From Proteles cristata cristata (Eukaryota; Chordata; Mammalia; Carnivora; Hyaenidae), in NCBI GenBank assembly GCA_017311185.1, contig JAESUZ010002554.1, forward strand, positions 1,116,001-1,180,000: a stretch of 64,000 nucleotides of DNA. Direction: 5' to 3'. Every line of letters begins with the position of its first letter. Within the stretch, counting starts at the first letter, position 1. The notes under the pieces were generated by a model, which saw only the letters and a list, made by a program, of their open reading frames with translations, was not told the origin of the DNA and made no database searches. The position numbers and the translations under genes were made by a program. This document shows positions 12,189 to 23,894 of the stretch, piece after piece.

Positions 12189-12315
12189 AAGGAACGAAGG
12201 AAGGAAGGAAGGAAGGAAGGAAGGAAGGAAGGAAGGAAGGAAGGAAGGAAGGAAGGAGAAAGGGAGAAAGAGAGAGGGAGGGAGGGAGGAAAGAAGGGAG
12301 GAAGGGAGAAGGTAA
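12189..12315 (+). repeat. (GGAA)n microsatellite from a SINE tail
   Basis: About 15 consecutive GGAA units to 12256, then degenerate GGGA/GAAA. All ORFs here (lysine/glutamate/arginine or serine/leucine/proline runs) are products of the repeat. Confidence 0.97.
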
Positions 12316-13267
12316 AACAGCTCCATGACATATACCTAGAAGTAACATTGCTAGGTTGCAAAGCATGAGTAGGCTTTAACTGATAAGCCATGTTCCAATG
12401 GCACTCTCTCAGCTTATACTCTCACCACCAGGACATGTAAGTTACATTGTTTCATGGCCTTGCTAATCTGGTGATAAATTAACTCTAAAATTTGTTTCTA
12501 ATTTGTTGATATTGCAGAGTAGGTAACTCATTGTGGTTGCACTGTTATGGTTACTATTAAGATGAAGCATATTTTCCTGTTATGGACCATTTGTGTTTCC
12601 TCCTCCCTGAAATGCAAGTTTGTATCTTTTGGCCATTTTTCTATTATGATATCTACATCTTATATACTCATAAAAGTCTTTTAAATTTTTGAGGTGCTGA
12701 TCCTTTATTGAAAATGAGTTATAAATATTATCTCCCACTTCATGGCTTGTCTTTTGACTTTGTTGAATGTGGTTTTTGATAAACTGAAGTTATGTAATAT
12801 AGTCGAATGTATCAATCTTTTCCCTTATGATTTACATTTTGTTTGTGGTTTAATGTCTTAAAAACTCCTTCTGTATCAGAAGGCTGTATTAAACTACATA
12901 GTCTTCTGAAAGGGTTATGCTTATGCTTTCATAGTTAAGTCTTTCATTGACCAAAAATTGATTCTTATGTATGGTACAAGGTAGGGATCCATTTTTTAAA
13001 AAAATCTACATGGATCTTGCCAGTGCCATTTATGAAATGGATGGTCTTTTTTTCAGTAATCTCCAAAGACTTTATCACGAACCAATTTTGCATGCATAGT
13101 TGGGTTTGTTTCCATGCTCTCTATTCCAATCCATGGATCTATTTGTCTACCTCTGTATAAATACAAGGTCTGAATCATTATGGCTTCGTAAGAGTCCTAA
13201 ATCTTGGTAAGATGAGCCCCTCCTCACCTTGTTCTTTGTAAGTTTCTGATCTACTTTTGAACTCTCC

Positions 13268-13765
13268 TTGTGTCTTTTTTAAAAATTTTAAGACACTATT
13301 GAAGTCGTTCAGAAGTCGTTCAGCTTGAGTAAACTGTACATATTTAAGATGTATAATTTGATACATTTTGACATATGTATACATCTGTGAAACATCACCA
13401 CCATCAAAATAATGGACATATGCATTACTGCCTCCCAAATTTGCTCCAAGCTTTTTGTGAATCCTCCCTCAAGAACTCCCCTGCCAATCCCAACACCCCT
13501 GCCCTCAAGCAACCACCACTTTTTGTCAGTATAGATTAGCTTGCATTTTCTAGAAATTTGCATAGATGAAATTATATAGTATATATTCTTTTTAGTCTGG
13601 CTTCCTTTACTCAGTATAAAATTACACTGAGGTTCATCCAAATTGTATGCCTATAGTACATTATTTCTTAAAATTGCTGAGTAGTGTTCCATTGTGTAAT
13701 ACAACTATTTGTTTATCATACAATGATGGACATTGAGTTCTTTCCAGGTTTTGGCTATTAAATGT
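13268..13765 (-). mobile_element. L1M 3' UTR fragment, antisense, second element
   Basis: AACATCACCACCATCAAAAT, TATAGATTAGCTTGCATTTT, TTACTCAGTATAA and GTGTTCCATTGTGTAAT follow the complement of an old L1 3' end. It restarts the 3' end right after the previous L1, so it is a separate copy. Confidence 0.8.
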
Positions 13766-13769
13766 CCCT

Positions 13770-15150
13770 AAGCTTTCTTTTACAGTGCAGTTAAAGTTAA
13801 ATTACTTGGAAACGATTTGATTCTGTTGGTCTCGCTTTTAAGCTTTGTTATGTTGGACCACAGAAGCATTTATTCTCAGACTAAATTTGACCCACTACTG
13901 AGTCAAAGCTCTTCTGAGTACTCTACTGGATGCCTATGATTATGAGGTTTTGGACTCTGGCTGGTGGAAGCAGGAACTATTACCAACACTATATGGGCCT
14001 TGAGAATTGTATCCTGTAATTCTTTGGGGTGTTTCTTTCCCCCAGCCTCAGGTAGTTTCTTCATAGGCAGGAATTGATCAGTTCTTAGCTGAAAATTTGA
14101 GAGGGGCTCTGCAGATCTCCAGATACCTCCTTCTGTTCAGTTCTACCATCTCCAGTATGCCTCCCTGTAATGTCTATCACCTTGACTTCCCCAGATGTCC
14201 ATCCCCATCTCTTTAACTCTGGCCTGGGATCCACCACCTTGCACTTGAGCTGGACATTCTCTCCAGGCAGTTGAGTAGAGCAATTTTAGGACTCACCTGG
14301 TTTGTTTCCCATCACTTGGAGATCACTGCCCATTGCTTGATATCCAAAGTCCAAAAAAATTGTTGTTTCATGTATTTTTCCCCTATTTGTTAATTAGTTA
14401 TTCCAAGTGGCAGGATGTATCAGGTCCCTGTCACTCCACTCCCTCTTGGCTGGAAGCAAAAGTATTGAACAGTGTCCTTATGTATTTGTGCCTTTTAACT
14501 GTGAGCTGCCAATTTTCCCTAGAACTTTGGGGTCACTCCTTGAAGCTTGGTTTTAGAATTGATTTCCTTTAGAAAGGACTTTCATTAGCTTTTGTCAGTG
14601 ACTTGAAAACATGATCAGTTAAGGACCACTTTAAAATTAAATTCTTCCCTTGAGTAGTGCAAACAAGAAATTCACAAGAGGTATTCCCTATCACCACTCA
14701 ACACCACTGTTGAGAAAGGAAAGCTTTCCTACTACCCACTTCTGCATGGCAAAGTTCATTTATCGTTCACCTTTATACATTTGGAGTCCCAATTTTGTGC
14801 ATGTTTTCTCTATTGGAAATACTACGTTAACAGGACTTAGGTGTTAGGTCTTGTCGCCCTCACTCCATACAGCCATGGAAAGAAAAGCTCATCATCACCA
14901 GAATTCAGACATGCTAATTCTGATATGCTGACAGGATCAGGACTTCCATTTGTACCTCTTCATTTCTAACTTCCTCTCATCAGCCAATAACACAGTGTTC
15001 AGATTCTGAACACTCACTCAATTTTGGATCCTCTTTCTTGGATACAGCCTTCTCTCATATCTGCCAAGTTTTTAAGATGTGCTGTCTACAGTTTTCTCTG
15101 TTTTCTAATGTTTAAATTAATGCTCTAACCCACTGTAATCTGTGTCTCCC
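13770..15150. other. Unassigned intergenic stretch
   Basis: No repeat recognised with confidence. ORFs at 14333 and 14650 (plus) carry no family motif. Confidence 0.5.
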
Positions 15151-15400
15151 TCTAGGTTTCCAATAAAACTGGTCTTCAGAAAATCAACAATGATGACTTC
15201 CTTCTACCAAATCCAACGAACACTTCTGTTTCTCATCTTACTTAAATAATCTGCAGTATCTGGCACTTTCGATCATTCTCTTCTCTTTGGATTCTTTTAA
15301 CATCATTCTTTTTAATTCTACTTCTGCCTCCAATTTCTTCTCACTGGATCCTCTTCTTCTGTTTATTTCTTCTTGAAGCTCTGCAAAGATTTTTCCCTGA
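15150..15400 (+). mobile_element. L2 internal fragment
   Basis: CTTACTTAAATAATCTGCAG and the run of CTTCTGCCTCCAATTTCTTC / CTGGATCCTC resemble L2 ORF sequence in the sense direction. Decayed. Confidence 0.5.
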
Positions 15401-15539
15401 TTTTCTCTTTGTGCCATTATTTTTCACCAAGGCTCGTGAACCATATACTTCCAGCTGCCAACCCCAGAACTATTCATCCTTTTTCCCTCCATAGTAAAAA
15501 CCCCATTTTTATCTGGCGCAGTGTTGCCCAGAATGACTT

Positions 15540-15930
15540 ATTCTCCAGACTAACTAGCATTTAAATAGAGCCACGTGACTGAGTCATGGCCAACCATGTA
15601 GAGATGTTATATGGGGTTTTCAGGAAGACTACTTAAAGGAAGCTGATTCATCTGAGAGGAGCTCTTCTCTGTGCTCCTGTCTTCCTTCCATCTTCTGTCC
15701 TGCAACACGGACATGAGAACTGGAGCTCCATCTTGAAAAACAGGTGACTTTGAAGTTGAAAGCTGTGTAGTAAGATGATAAAGCAGAAAGGTAGAAGCCT
15801 GGTTCTCCACTGACCCCATGGAGCCATATCAGCCTAAACCATTTACCTCTGGACTTCTTTTATAGGAGAGGAGTGAACCTCTGTGTTATTCTGGAGGACA
15901 GTGGAGTGTTATGAACAGCAGGTCCAGTCT
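15540..15930. mobile_element. Ancient interspersed repeat, class not assigned
   Basis: ATGAGAACTGGAGCTCCATC, GATAAAGCAGAAAGGTAGAA and CCATGGAGCCATATCAGCCT are phrases known from a widespread mammalian repeat (old LTR or DNA element), but I cannot name the family. Confidence 0.45.
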
Positions 15931-15959
15931 GAAAACTTGGTCATAATAGATTCTTTTCT

Positions 15960-16850
15960 TCTCCTTGCCTCCCACATCAAACAAATCGTGCTGACTCTGA
16001 CCCCTAAATATCTCTCAAATCTTCCCTTACCTCTCACTTCATGCTATTCAAGTTAATTTCAAGGTCTCAATGTTTTTTGCTTAGACCATTGAAGCAGTTT
16101 TCTAAAACATAAGTCTATCTTGTCTCTCAACCATCTGAAACCTACACATGCAGATTACCTATGGAATAAAGTGTAAACCCCTTACCATTGCTTCCTTGGC
16201 CGTTCCCTGTCAGATACCTACCTTTTTTCCCTTCTCTTCCACTTCAAATATTTTTTTCTTAAGTTTATTTATTTTGGGAGAGAGAGAGAGCAGAAGAGGA
16301 AGAGAGGGGGAGAGAGAATCCCAAACACACTCCACACTGCTAGCGCAGAGCCCAATGCTGGGCTCGAACCCATGAACTGTGAGATCATGAGCTAAGCAGA
16401 AATGAAGAGTTGGACGTTTAACTGACTGAACCCTTCAGGTGCCCCCCACCTCAAATCCTACTGCCAATAATATATCTCATATCATGGGTTCTTATTTATT
16501 AAACATACCAAATGATTTCATGTTTGTATGTCTTTGCACACATTGCCTGTTTTCCGTGTGATGCCTTTCTCCTTTCGTTGATCTCTTTTTGTCCTTGAAT
16601 TTCCTATTCATATACCAGCTAGTCTTTGATGTTTCCCATCCCTTTCCTGTGTTTCTTCCTCTCTGGCATCTCTATATCTTGCACGTATTTCCATCACTGA
16701 ATTTATTATGCAATAATTTTTGTTTACATTTTTGCCTTCCCTCCTACGCTATGAGCTCTGAGGATGGGGAGATATCTTACTGATCTCTGCATGGCCAACA
16801 AATAGCAGAGTGGGGTTCCTAGCTCATTATATATATGGAAAACTAGGTCC
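15960..16850 (+). mobile_element. L2 3' part, split by a SINE
   Basis: GGAATAAAGTGTAAACCCCT before the SINE, and CTTTGCACACATTGCCTG then a 3' terminus near 16750-16850 after it, follow sense L2. Confidence 0.65.
16250..16446 (-). mobile_element. CAN SINE inserted in L2
   Basis: Antisense copy with flanking repeat CACTTCAAAT / CACCTCAAAT (16240 and 16448). Confidence 0.93.
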
Positions 16851-17054
16851 TGAATAAATAAAATTATGTTTTATGAAAATTAAGCAGAAATTAATGAGGC
16901 ATAAAAATTATGATGATTTTCAAGAAAGAATGTTTTCTCTAAAAATGGAAGAGTTTTTAATAATGTTTTGACAAATTTGATACAGACCAAAAGTCACCAG
17001 AAAAAGGAGTCTATTAGTAATATCAACCCAGTGGTGATCCTGAATGAATTCTGT

Positions 17055-17130
17055 AAGCTGTGCTCATAAAGGGCTTAGTGAGGTGCTTGGAACATAGTTA
17101 ACTCCCCAATAGTCTTAGTTATCATGATTA
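17055..17130 (+). mobile_element. MIR 3' fragment
   Basis: GGGCTTAGTGAGGTGCTTGG followed by AACATAGTTAACTCCCCAAT and an ATTATG-rich tail fits the MIR 3' end. Confidence 0.5.
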
Positions 17131-17840
17131 TGATTATTTTTAATGTGTAATTGTGTCACAGAGCACAAAATAAAGGTTATGAATGTTTCAGAAATCCTCA
17201 TGTGGTAGGAAGGCCTCTAAACACTTTTATAGACTGCTGGGAAAATAGTTCCACAAAAGTAATAAAAGAGGGGTTTCCTCACTAAAAATGAGCTCACTAC
17301 ATAGCTTCCTGAAGTGGTGGTTATTGCTTAGGAGTGGATGATAGCCACTTATTTACATGAGACCATTTGGTCGCTGAAACTGGAGCCATAAAGGTAGCTG
17401 TGTGACCTGCTTTTTTTTTTCTTTCATTTTTTTTTTTTTTAACCTGCATGAAGAGCCAAAACTCTGAATCTCCTTCAAGAACTCAAACCAGATTTCCAAG
17501 AAGTTGAGCTTGGGTATTAGCTTGCATTTTATATAAATGTGTAAACAAAGCAATGTTTTAGCAGGATCTAGGAGGAGTGTGCGTGGGAAATGAAACAACG
17601 GACACATTGTCTAGGTTTTCTCTGGTATGAGAGATTAAAGGAATGATCGTAGCTTCACACATACTGTGTGTTTGTGCAGTAATTATGCTTTACAATTGGT
17701 TTTGGTTTCTCCATTAATGTCAAAGATTCTTTTATAGAATGTGAGAAATCTTTTTGGCTCCTGCATCCTGGTCACAAATATTCTTTGGTCTTTTTATGCT
17801 TAATGATAGCATTTTAAAAGCTATGCTTTGTATAACTCTG

Positions 17841-17875
<35 letters not shown>

Positions 17876-18480
17876 GGGGCCATGGATAGGGCTGGGATAC
17901 AGGAGAAAGAAGGAGTAAGTGGGGTTTGGAGAACTATGTTTTAAAAGTAAACTCATACGGCAACCATTCACATTAAAACAAGATGACAAAACTTGCAAAA
18001 GAAAAACAGTCCCCAAACAGAAGTTTAGAATTCTTAATAAATTCATTTAGGTGATGAAAAAAACCTCGTAACACACCAACATGGGGTACATATCTAGACA
18101 CGATTGTCTGCTGTTCTTCTTGCTCTGCCTTTTAAGCACAATGTACTTGACTGGCCCCAAAGATGAAAAAGTAGCAGCACTGTTTTAATGCATCCCATGA
18201 AACAGAGTTGAAATTGAATACATAAAACTTAGTTTATTCATTTTTTATTTCATTCTGATGCATTGGTTTAGATCTTCCTAACTAAGCCCTATAAACCTGG
18301 TATTTTTTCTACTATTGTCCCTTTCCAATATTTATTGGTATTCATGAGAAAGGGGAAGAATTCCTGTTATTCTGATATATTTCCTTTTCTTTAGGTACCA
18401 TAACATAGTTACTATTATCAATGCCTATTATGTGTCAGGTGTTCTGTGAGGTATTTTGAAACCCAGTTCTATTACTAACT
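17131..18480. other. Unassigned intergenic stretch with one microsatellite
   Basis: Contains T-runs near 17410-17440 and the GT repeat at 17842; otherwise unique-looking. The 104-codon minus ORF (17732-18046) crosses the GT repeat and is not gene-like. Confidence 0.5.
17842..17875. repeat. (TG)n microsatellite, about 17 units
   Basis: Uninterrupted TG dinucleotides. Confidence 0.97.
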
Positions 18481-18489
18481 AGCAAGTTA

Positions 18490-18885
18490 TCATCTTTACA
18501 TTAATATTTTCTTTTTTATTTATTTTTTAATTCAAGTATAATTTACAATGCTATATTAATTTCAGGTGTACAATACAATGATTCAACCCTTGTATATATT
18601 TCTCAGTGGTCATCGAAGTAAGTATACTCTTAATTCTCTTAAATCTATTTCAACCGTTCCCACACCCACCTCCCCTGTGGAAACCATCAGTTTGTTCTCT
18701 GACTTTAAGAGTCTGGTTTTTTGTTTGTCTTTTTTCTTTGCGCTTTTGTTTTGTTTCTTAAATTCCATATAAGTGAAATCATTTAGTATCTATCTGTCTT
18801 TCTCTGACTTATTTATTTCACTTAACATTATACCTCTAGGTCCATCCACATTGTTACAAATGGCATACTCTCATTGTTTTTATGG

Positions 18886-18930
<45 letters not shown>

Positions 18931-19922
18931 ATCTTCTTTATTCATGCAACTATGGATAGATACTTGGGTTGCTTTCATATTTTGGTTACTGTAAATAATG
19001 CTTCAATAAATATAGGGGTGCATATACCCAGTAGTGTCATATGGTAATCTTATTTTTAATTTTTTGAGAAACCTCTATACCATCTTACACAGTAGCCGTA
19101 CCAGTTTGAATTCCCACCAACGGTGCACACACAAGTGTTCCTTTTTCTCTGCATACTTGCCAAATCTTGTTATTCCTTGTCTTTTTAATTTTAGCTATTT
19201 TGATAGGTGTAATATTATACCTCATTGTGGTTTTAATTTGCATCTCCCTCATAATTAGTGATGTTAAGCTTTTTTTTTTTTTTCATTTGTCTGTTGGCTA
19301 TCTGTATGTCTTCTTTGGAAAAATGTCTATTCAGATCCTCTGCCCATTTTTAATTGGATTTATTTTTAGTGTTGTGTAGTTCTTTATATATATTACATAT
19401 TAATCCCTTATTGGATTTGCAAATATCTTCTTCAGTAGGTTGTCTTTTTGTTCTATTGATGGGGATTTGGGGGGGGGGTTGTTTTCGTTTTTGCTGTGCA
19501 AAGTTTTTGTTTTGTTTTGTTTTGTTGGTGAAGTCCTAGTAGTTTAATTTTGCCAGTTTCCCTTGCCAGAGAAGACATCTAGAAAAATATTGCCAATGTC
19601 AGAGAAATTACTGTCTATGTTTTATTCTAAGAATTTTATGGTGTCACATCTCTCATTTAGATCTTTAATCTATTTTGAACTTTTTATGGTATAAGAAAGT
19701 GGTCCAGTTTCATTCTTTTGTCCAGTTTTCCCAACACCTTTTGTTGAAGAGACTTTTTCTCATTGCATATTCTTGCCTCCTTTATCAAAGATTAATTGAC
19801 TATAAAAGCATGGTTTTAGACTCTCTAGTTTTTATAGTTTCTAAACTCTCTATTCTGTTCCATTGATCTATTTTCTGGTTTGATTTACATTAATGTTTTC
19901 TTGAGCATAAAAATCTTGATTA
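18490..19922 (-). mobile_element. L1 3' portion, antisense
   Basis: Continuous match to the complement of a carnivore L1: AATTTACAATGCTATATTAA, GTGAAATCATTTAGTATCTA, AATTTGCATCTCCCTCATAA, TCCTCTGCCCATTTTTAATT, TTGTCCAGTTTTCCCAACAC. About 1.4 kb of the 3' UTR and ORF2, with a CA repeat grown inside it. Frames are broken throughout. Confidence 0.92.
18888..18929. repeat. (CA)n microsatellite inside L1
   Basis: About 20 CA units within the antisense L1. Confidence 0.97.
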
Positions 19923-19924
19923 TA

Positions 19925-20113
19925 GGGGTGCCTGGGTGGCTCAGTTGGTTAAGCATCCAACGTCAGCTCAGGTCATGATCTCATCCTTTGTGAGTTTGAG
20001 CCCCACATCGGGCTCTCTGCTGTCAGCACATAGCCTGCTTCGGATCCTCTGTCTCTCTCTCTATACCCTTCTCCTGCTCATGCTCTCTCTTTCAAAATAA
20101 ATACATAAACTTT
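19925..20113 (+). mobile_element. CAN SINE
   Basis: Sense copy with a perfect 16-base target duplication, AAAAATCTTGATTATA, at 19909 and 20114. Confidence 0.96.
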
Positions 20114-20159
20114 AAAAATCTTGATTATAAAATAGATACATAATGGAGTAGTAAAAATT

Positions 20160-20225
20160 AACATATAGTGCTTAGAATAATGCCTGGCACATAATAAACA
20201 TACAATAATGTACAGTATTATTATT
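20160..20225 (+). mobile_element. MIR 3' fragment
   Basis: AGTGCTTAGAATAATGCCTG then GCACATAATAAACATACAAT is the MIR 3' end in sense. Confidence 0.7.
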
Positions 20226-20229
20226 ATTT

Positions 20230-20385
20230 ACTATTTTTAAATTAATCCTCAAAACCACCCTTTGAAACAGATATTATAATCTCATTTTACAGATGAGAAC
20301 AGTGAGGCTCAGGGCCTAAGAATGTGCGCAAAGTTACTCAGCTAATAAGCATCACAGCTGCAATTTGAACCCATTTCTGCACATC
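20230..20385 (-). mobile_element. MIR, antisense
   Basis: CATTTTACAGATGAGAACAG, TGAGGCTCAGGG and GCAATTTGAACCCATTTCT follow the MIR complement. Confidence 0.8.
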
Positions 20386-20439
20386 TCTGAAGGTCATGTT
20401 CTACATTATGCTAAACTGGCTCCTCAATATGCCAACTTT

Positions 20440-20545
20440 TCATTCTTACCTTGGGCATGTTCTTACTCCCTCTGTGCCTCAGTTCCTTATCTATAAAATG
20501 GAAATATAATAGTGCCTACTTGCCAGCATTGTTAGAGTAAGCACT
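20440..20545 (+). mobile_element. MIR
   Basis: CTCTGTGCCTCAGTTCCTTA, TCTATAAAATGGAAATATAA and TAGTGCCTACTTGCCAG follow the MIR core in sense. Confidence 0.8.
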
Positions 20546-20549
20546 CACA

Positions 20550-21635
20550 TAAATATCATTCTGATGTCTGTCCTAGCAATGATGTTGCTTTCTAAAACCT
20601 AGGTCTCTTTTAAGACCTCCTATGCAAGTTAAGAAAGAAAAACAAAAAACAAAAAACATGACTAGCTACACAGTAAAGTGATGACCAATTTTAACCTCAT
20701 CTTTCACCCAGTGACATGATTATTATACTAAAGGTCCTTTTAATCTGCTTAACATTTTATTCCTACATTTCTCTTTGAACCTCTCTTGGAAGAACCCTAA
20801 CATCTTTATGTAAAAATAACAGACTCAAACCACCTGAAATAACAAAAGTGGGGATTTTTTAAAGGGGATCTGTTTGTTCTGGAATACTATGAAAGAAGCC
20901 TGCTAATTCAGCAGATTATTAGCTTCAAAGCAGTTCAACTTGACCAACTTGGAAGCCAAAACAGTCCTCACGGTCAACATACAAATGTAAATTTAACGAC
21001 TAGCTTGACAAGTGCATTATAAAAAATTGTATGTAAAAGAAAAAGAATAAAGTGGGGGAGCAAGAAAAGAGTTACTCTCTGTGTCAATGGGAGTCTAATT
21101 TATGATTACAAACTGTTATTTCAAAATCCATAGTTAATACTTTATGTTGTCCAACCTGGCTTAAGTTGTTACTCCCACTTGGACTCTCTCTCTTTTTTTT
21201 AATTTTCTTAAATAGCTAAGTATTTCAAATGACGTTCTAAAATCCAGACGACTGAACAGAGCGTTCTTCAAAAATAAGTGTGTCAAAACTAAAACTTGTA
21301 AAAAAAAAAAATAAATTCCTATAAGGAGTTATACACCAAATCTTTCATCAAAGAATTGCTTATGATGTGTGGCATCATCAGCTCTTGATTATACACATTA
21401 GTGGAGGGGATCCAGTGACCCAGATAATCCAAAAATCATTTACATAATTTTGAAAGAAATATGTTTTGGTATTTACATTTAGTCCTGGGTAATCTGGAGT
21501 TCTTGGGATTGAAAATGGACACAACATAATGATATCACGCTGTTTGACTTAAAGAACCAGGTCAACAGCCCAGATTCTTGACCTGGAACTTGTCCACAGC
21601 TCTTTCTGCTTTCAATTTTGCCGAAGTTAAGATTT
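20550..21635. other. Unassigned intergenic stretch
   Basis: AT-rich with an A-run at 21300-21311. No recognised repeat or exon. Confidence 0.5.
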
Positions 21636-21639
21636 CCAT

Positions 21640-21867
21640 GGGGCACCTAGGTGGCTCAGTCAGTTAAGCGTCAGACTTTGGCTCAGGTCATGATGTCTTG
21701 GTCATGAGTTTGAGCCCTATGTCGGGCTCTGTGCTGACAGCTCAGTGCTTCAGGTTCTGTGTCTCCCTCCCTCTCTCTCCCTTCCCCCTGCCTCTCCTTC
21801 TCTCTGCCGCTCCCTGCTTGTGCTTTGTCTCTCTCTCAAAAATAAACGAGTGACAACAAAAAAAAAG
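21640..21867 (+). mobile_element. CAN SINE
   Basis: Sense copy beginning GGGGCACCTAGGTGGCTCAG, CT-rich middle, tail of AAAAATAAACGAGTGACAAC and A-run. Confidence 0.92.
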
Positions 21868-23030
21868 GTTTCCTTTCCAGGATTACCAATTTACGTAGAC
21901 CTTTCCCTTTTTCAGCCAGCAGTGTCTGTGACTTAGATCTTCCATTAAGTGAGGGAGAAAATTGTGCCTTTCCAGCACCAACAGGACCACGCAATGTATG
22001 AAATAAGAAAAACAAACAGATATTGGATGATCTTAATGAAGCTACTGCACTCTGTCCTCTCATTTTCCTTTCTGCACAAGCTGATTCCAGTGAGGCTGGC
22101 TGTGATGTGTGACAGAGTGTCAGCCTCATCCTTGTGCATATTTAGTTCTGTGTAAATGACTGGTCATTTGATCTGCTTGCAGGTAAAAGCAGCCTCACTT
22201 CTGCTGAGTCACAAGGGGAATTATCAATGTCTAGAGAGATTTAAATGTAATTCCTCAAGAGAAATACATTGTAGACATTTTTGCAGAGTAAATGAAACAC
22301 ATCATTGCTCCACCACCAATCAGAGCCCACAAAAGTGATCCATTTAAGAAGGGCAACATGTTAAAAGGTCAAGAGGGAGAAAAACATCTGTAAGGTGGGT
22401 GAAAAGCACAGCCACAATACTCCTGATTTTCCTAAAAAATAAAAGCCTTTGTTCACTTGCTTGCTATTATTCCCTCATATTACATAAAATACAACAAACT
22501 TGTTCCATTTCAATTACTTGCTACCAGCAAGCAACTTTCGGTGTCACTTTCATTTCGTGATCATTCCATTATACTGCTGGATGGCTTATTAGTGCTTTGT
22601 TTATTTAACTCCTAGGACACAAAAGTCTGTATTATCCAAATGCAGTATCTTGAAAAGCCTCTGCTTAACACATTCCAGAACGTCTTCATAACAGCAATAA
22701 ATGATGCAGGATTTTCAGCATATCGGTAAACACTAACTATAACTCCGAGAGTGTCGTGCAGTAATTATTTTTCAACCATATTTGCAACTTTTAGATGAGA
22801 GAGTAGCATGTTGTTACATAATTATATCCTAGGAGTAACTTGAGTATGAATCATACTCAGCCGTGTTTCTAACTGATTTTATTCTGTTTCACCTCAGCAA
22901 TTCTCAGGTTAGTTGGGATTTGTTAAGTTTCTAGGACTTTGGCTCCATGTCATTAAAACTATGCAACATCAGTAACATTCATTTGTAGACTCATGTCAAA
23001 AAATTTAACTTCCCAAATATCAAATTAAGA
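21868..23030. other. Unassigned intergenic stretch
   Basis: No repeat recognised over more than 1.1 kb. Overlapping ORFs on both strands at 21836-22338 lack family motifs. A comparison with other mammals would show whether it is conserved. Confidence 0.5.
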
Positions 23031-23044
23031 TTATAATGAGTATA

Positions 23045-23263
23045 GGGGCAACTGAGTGGATCAGTTGGTTAAGCGCCAGACTTTGGCTCAGATCATGCCA
23101 AAGGTCATCACTCTTGTGGGTTTGAGCCCCATGTCAGGCTTGTGCTGACAGCTCGGAGTCTGGAGCCTGCTCTGGGATTCTGTGTCTCTCTCTCTTTCTG
23201 CTTCTCCCCTGCTCACACTCTGTCTCTCTCTCAAAAATAAATAACTTTAAAATTTTTTAAAAA
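23045..23263 (+). mobile_element. CAN SINE
   Basis: Sense copy with target duplication TTATAATGAGTAT (23032 and 23265) and a five-base insertion near 23095. Confidence 0.94.
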
Positions 23264-23327
23264 ATTATAATGAGTATTAAATGCACACTTATTGTGATGA
23301 GCACTAACTTATATAAAGAATTGTTGA

Positions 23328-23597
23328 TGGGGCACCTCGGTGGCTCAGTTCCGTTAAGTGTCAGACCAATTGGCTCAGGTCATGATCTTGTGGTTCTTGG
23401 GTTTGAGCCCCACATTGGGCTCTGTGCTGACAGCCCGGAGCCTGAAACCTGCTTCAGATTCTGTGTCTCCCTCTTTTTTTGCCCTTCCCCTACTCACACA
23501 GTCTCTCTCTGTCTCCAAAAAAAAAAAAAAGAAAGAAAGAAAGAAAGAAAAGAAAAGAAGAGAAAGAAAAGAAAAGAAAAGAAAAAAAAATTCTTGA
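23328..23597 (+). mobile_element. CAN SINE (left member of a pair) with GAAA-rich tail
   Basis: Sense copy whose A-rich tail has grown into GAAA/GAAAA repeats at 23530-23590. Preceded by AAGAATTGTTGA. Confidence 0.92.
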
Positions 23598-23828
23598 GGG
23601 GCGCCTGGGTGGCTCAGTCGGTTTTGGCTCAGGTCATGATCTCATGGTTCGTGGGTTCAAGCACTGTATCAGACTCTGTGCTGATAGCTCAGAGCCTGGA
23701 GCCTTCTTCGGATTCTTTGTTTCTGTGTCTCTGTCTCTCTCTGTCCCTTCCCCCCACCCCCACCGCCCCGGCACTCTGTGTGTCTCTCTCTCTAAAATAA
23801 ATAAACATTAAAAATTAAAAAAAAAAAA
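23598..23828 (+). mobile_element. CAN SINE (right member of a pair)
   Basis: Sense copy beginning GGGGCGCCTGGGTGGCTCAG. It has lost the bases between A box and GGCTCAGG. Preceded by AAATTCTTGA and followed by AAGAATTGTTGA. The 176-codon ORF across both SINEs is an artefact. Confidence 0.92.
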
Positions 23829-23894
23829 AGAATTGTTGAATCACTATATTGTACACCTGAAACTAATAAAATATTGTATGTTAAAAAGAAAAGT

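Larger units (their letters stand above)
11205..13265 (-). mobile_element. L1M-type LINE, antisense, split by a SINE
   Basis: Reads as L1 3' end first (TTGAGTATTCCATT, ACAGTTTATTTATC, TTTTCAGCTTGTTGTTTTC) and then ORF2 complement (AGTGCCATTTATGAAATGG, CTCTATTCCAATCCATGGAT). Many frame breaks mark it as old. The CAN SINE at 12006 interrupts it and the L1 resumes near 12326 (ATACCTAGAAGTAACATTGC). Confidence 0.85.
23265..23890 (+). mobile_element. L1 3' end, split by two SINEs
   Basis: TTATTGTGATGAGCACTAAC ... AAGAATTGTTGA before the SINEs joins to ATCACTATATTGTACACCTG and AAACTAATAAAATATTGTAT after them, the carnivore L1 3' terminus. Confidence 0.8.

Noticed and set aside
12017..12391. Several overlapping ORFs of 80-103 codons on both strands
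   Set aside because: Products of the GGAA microsatellite and the SINE CT tract; low-complexity protein in every frame.
18888..18929. Regular repeats here and elsewhere as a CRISPR-like array
   Set aside because: Plain dinucleotide microsatellites in a mammalian genome; no spacers.
23270..23800. The longest low-gap ORF besides L1 (176 codons, plus strand)
   Set aside because: It runs through two SINEs and a GAAA repeat; the translated text is SINE head plus Lys/Glu run plus SINE head.
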